Shown: positions 61,867-64,000 of the stretch, one piece after another
Position numbering within the stretch: position 1 is the stretch's first letter
Layout of the letters: every line of letters starts with the position of its first letter
Assembly (NCBI GenBank): GCA_903875045.1
Contig: CAIQUS010000094.1
Location: 1 to 64,000, forward strand
Direction of reading: 5' to 3'
Origin: an uncultured Bacteroidales bacterium
GTDB lineage: Bacteria > Bacteroidota > Bacteroidia > Bacteroidales > FEN-979
Length of the DNA stretch: 64,000 nucleotides
The notes under the pieces: model-generated
What the model was told of the DNA's origin: nothing
The model's database searches: none
The model's input: only the letters and a program-made list of their open reading frames with translations
Position numbers and translations under genes: made by a program

Positions 61867-63834
61867 ATGAACCAGTCCGTTAGTAAAAACGAAATTGACA
61901 AAATAACTACTGCCGGGCTGGTGGTCACATTGGGAATAATTTACGGGGATATCGGAACCTCCCCGCTCTACGTCATGAGGGCCATCGTTGCCGGTGCCAA
62001 CTCCATCCATGCTTCATTCATCATTGGCGGACTTTCGTGTATCTTCTGGACCCTTACAATGCAAACCACCATCAAGTACATCACCTTTGCCCTGCGTGCC
62101 GACAACAGAGGGGAGGGTGGAATTTTCGCCCTTTTTGCACTCATCAGAAAAAGAGCCAAATGGGCATTTCTCTTTGCAATTATTGGTGGATGTACCTTAC
62201 TTGCCGACAGCATTATCACCCCGGCCATTACCATCGTTTCTGCCGTTGAAGGGTTGCTGATCAAAAACCCGCGCATCCCGGTGGTACCAATTGCAGTGAT
62301 CATCATTACATTATTATTCCTGATTCAAAAATTCGGGACCAAGATGATTGGGAAATCATTCGGCCCGATTATGTTTATATGGTTTTCAATGCTCGGGATT
62401 CTCGGCTTTATTCAACTGATTGAATACCCTGAAATTCTGAATGCAATGAACCCTGCCTATGCTTTCGATTTTCTCACAAAATACCCGAAAGGTTTTATCC
62501 TGCTGGGCGCAGTATTTTTATGTACCACAGGGGCCGATGCACTCTATTCCGACCTCGGACATTGTGGCCGGAACAACATCAGGGCTACCTGGGGTTTTGT
62601 GAAAGTATGCCTGTTGCTGAATTATTTCGGACAGGGGGCATGGATCCTGAAAAATGCCGATTTCGTAAATGAATGGACCAATCCTTTCTTTTCCATCATG
62701 CCTGCGTGGTTTCTGATGCCCGGTATCATCATTGCCACCGTTGCAGCCATCATCGCAAGCCAGGCAATGATAACCAGCTCTTTTACGCTGATCAGCGAAG
62801 CCATCTCCCTGAATTTCTGGCCTAAGGTTAAAATCAATTACCCGACAAATATCAAAGGGCAAATGTACATTTCCAGCATCAACTGGATTCTCTATATATG
62901 TTGTGTAGGCATCGTCCTCTTTTTTCAGAAATCGGCCAACATGGAGGCAGCATACGGACTTACGATCAACATCACCATGTTAATGACAACCATCCTGCTT
63001 GGAATTTATCTCTATTTCAAGCATGTGCCAAAATACATGATCGCGCTCTTTATGCTGGTATACCTTACCATTGAAGGATCATTCCTTATCGCCAACCTCA
63101 ATAAATTTCTCCATGGCGGGTATTTTACCTTCATGTTGGGCAGTATTCTGTTCATTATCATGTACGTATGGTTTAACGGACGCAAAATCAAGAACAGTTT
63201 TATTGAGTTTCTCCGTATTGATGACTATGTTAATGTGATCAAAGCGCTTTCAAGGGACAAATCAATTCCAAAATATGCCACAAACCTGGTTTTCCTAACC
63301 AAAGCCAACAGGGAACCTGATATTGAATCAAAGATCATTTATTCTATATTAAACAAGCAACCGAAGCGGGCAGATACCTACTGGATGCTCCATATCGACA
63401 TACTTGACGAACCTCACGTACTCGAATACAAGGTCACGCAGCTTATCCCGGGAATTTTAATCAAAATTGATTTCAAAATCGGTTTCAAGGTACAACCCCG
63501 GATCAACCTGTTTTTCAGACAGGTACTTGAAGAAATGAGCCGGAATAAAGAAATCGACCTGCTTAGCCATTATGATTCACTAAGACAATTCAACGTTTCG
63601 AGCGATTTTCGTTTTGTGATCATCGACCGGATTCAGAATTACGATTTTGATTTCCCTGCCAGAGAACAGTTTATCATGGATCTTTACGCGATCCTGAAAA
63701 GGTTTGGCATCGGTGAAGTCCGGTCGCTTGGTCTGGATACCAGCAATGTGACTGTTGAAACAGTTCCACTTTATATTGACAAGGAGACCCCTGTTTTGCT
63801 CGTCAGGAACGATCTTACCAAACATTACGGATAG
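61867..63834 (+). CDS. kup: Kup potassium uptake protein
   Basis: This 655-residue membrane protein has about 12 helices (the first ~430 residues) and a soluble C-terminal domain. The Kup motifs are GIIYGDIGTSPLYVMR (TM1), RGEGGIFALFALI, GADALYSDLGHCGRNNIRATW and TEAISL-like SEAISLNFWPKVKINYPT. It takes up K+ by symport with H+. It is probably co-transcribed with the DedA gene. Confidence 0.94.
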   Translation: MNQSVSKNEIDKITTAGLVVTLGIIYGDIGTSPLYVMRAIVAGANSIHASFIIGGLSCIFWTLTMQTTIKYITFALRADNRGEGGIFALFALIRKRAKWAFLFAIIGGCTLLADSIITPAITIVSAVEGLLIKNPRIPVVPIAVIIITLLFLIQKFGTKMIGKSFGPIMFIWFSMLGILGFIQLIEYPEILNAMNPAYAFDFLTKYPKGFILLGAVFLCTTGADALYSDLGHCGRNNIRATWGFVKVCLLLNYFGQGAWILKNADFVNEWTNPFFSIMPAWFLMPGIIIATVAAIIASQAMITSSFTLISEAISLNFWPKVKINYPTNIKGQMYISSINWILYICCVGIVLFFQKSANMEAAYGLTINITMLMTTILLGIYLYFKHVPKYMIALFMLVYLTIEGSFLIANLNKFLHGGYFTFMLGSILFIIMYVWFNGRKIKNSFIEFLRIDDYVNVIKALSRDKSIPKYATNLVFLTKANREPDIESKIIYSILNKQPKRADTYWMLHIDILDEPHVLEYKVTQLIPGILIKIDFKIGFKVQPRINLFFRQVLEEMSRNKEIDLLSHYDSLRQFNVSSDFRFVIIDRIQNYDFDFPAREQFIMDLYAILKRFGIGEVRSLGLDTSNVTVETVPLYIDKETPVLLVRNDLTKHYG

Positions 63835-63896
63835 GCCGGCTCAATTAATACCGGAGGGTTTTGCACGTGTGTGAAAATACCGGGCTGAAAAAAGTT

Positions 63897-63904
63897 TACA
63901 TTTG
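63897..63904 (+). promoter_or_regulatory. Promoter -7 box of the last gene
   Basis: TACATTTG, 37 bp upstream of an ATG at 63942. Confidence 0.45.
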
Positions 63905-63941
63905 CACCCTGTTTTTATTCACAGGCTAATCCGTTACCTCT

Positions 63942-64000
63942 ATGCGGGCTACAGTTCAAAAATCGCATACCCAGGCCATTTCGGCTGCGGGTTTGCTCAT
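63942..64000 (+). CDS. Partial CDS at the window end, possibly a second kup
   Basis: This open frame begins MRATVQKSHTQAISAAGLL and runs off the window. AISAAGLL resembles the ITTAGLV that leads into TM1 of the kup gene just upstream, so a tandem Kup is possible. With only 19 codons this is a guess. Confidence 0.45.
   Translation, partial: MRATVQKSHTQAISAAGLL

Overview
The window is a 64 kb piece of a Bacteroidota chromosome, most likely class Bacteroidia; I cannot place it further. The evidence is the promoter type (TAnnTTTG boxes, some with a TTTG element about 20 bp upstream), many Sec-signal outer-membrane barrels and SC-type lipoproteins, a DPP-IV peptidase, a secreted tricorn-type protease, LytS/LytTR regulation, and the order rpsU-xerC-raiA-tRNA-Thr, which in this phylum usually leads to tuf. 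The genes are dense and almost all housekeeping or envelope genes. I see no phage, insertion sequence, CRISPR array, toxin-antitoxin pair or obvious genomic island.

Layout. 1-4.8 kb: tRNA-Thr, raiA, xerC, rpsU, a DPP-IV peptidase, a divergent flavin reductase and tRNA-Val. 5-18.3 kb: two tandem paralogous lipoproteins, a BamA-like protein, an MBL/beta-CASP nuclease, pyruvate kinase, several small outer-membrane barrels, ppnP, a DUF4136 lipoprotein, a DUF3857-transglutaminase-DUF2569 membrane protein and a low-complexity repeat protein. 18.4-21.2 kb: an ECF-type Ni/Co importer (cbiM, PDGLE subunit, cbiQ, cbiO). 21.3-28.3 kb: a secreted protein, PEP carboxylase, a BamA-like barrel, aspartokinase and DAP decarboxylase. 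28.4-38.2 kb: tricorn protease, GDPD lipoprotein, MscS channel, and a LiaF-like/LytS/LytTR regulatory operon. 38.3-48.4 kb: a second BamA-like paralogue, dapF-GNAT-mltG-DUF2279, nnrD, a SpoT-like HD protein, parE and scpB. 48.4-54 kb: a small surface-polysaccharide cluster (flippase, formyltransferase-like/propeller fusion, glycosyltransferase) and an NR-salvage pair (nadR-type kinase with a frameshifted pnuC). 54-64 kb: ion transport (CPA2 antiporter, PiT, P-type ATPase, Kup) with a zinc peptidase, a His-rich membrane protein and a DedA protein.

Themes. Lysine and meso-DAP synthesis (aspartokinase, lysA, dapF) and peptidoglycan processing (mltG) are spread over two operons. Envelope genes dominate. 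The most unusual content is non-coding: 7-bp-period repeats at two convergent gene junctions and inside one operon, a 53-bp tandem repeat that supplies the stop codon of a glycosyltransferase gene, and a 490-bp intergenic region of small palindromes. The most unusual proteins are the formyltransferase-like/propeller fusion, which lacks the usual catalytic Asn, and a few uncharacterised small proteins. I did not find a convincing undescribed defence or biosynthetic system.
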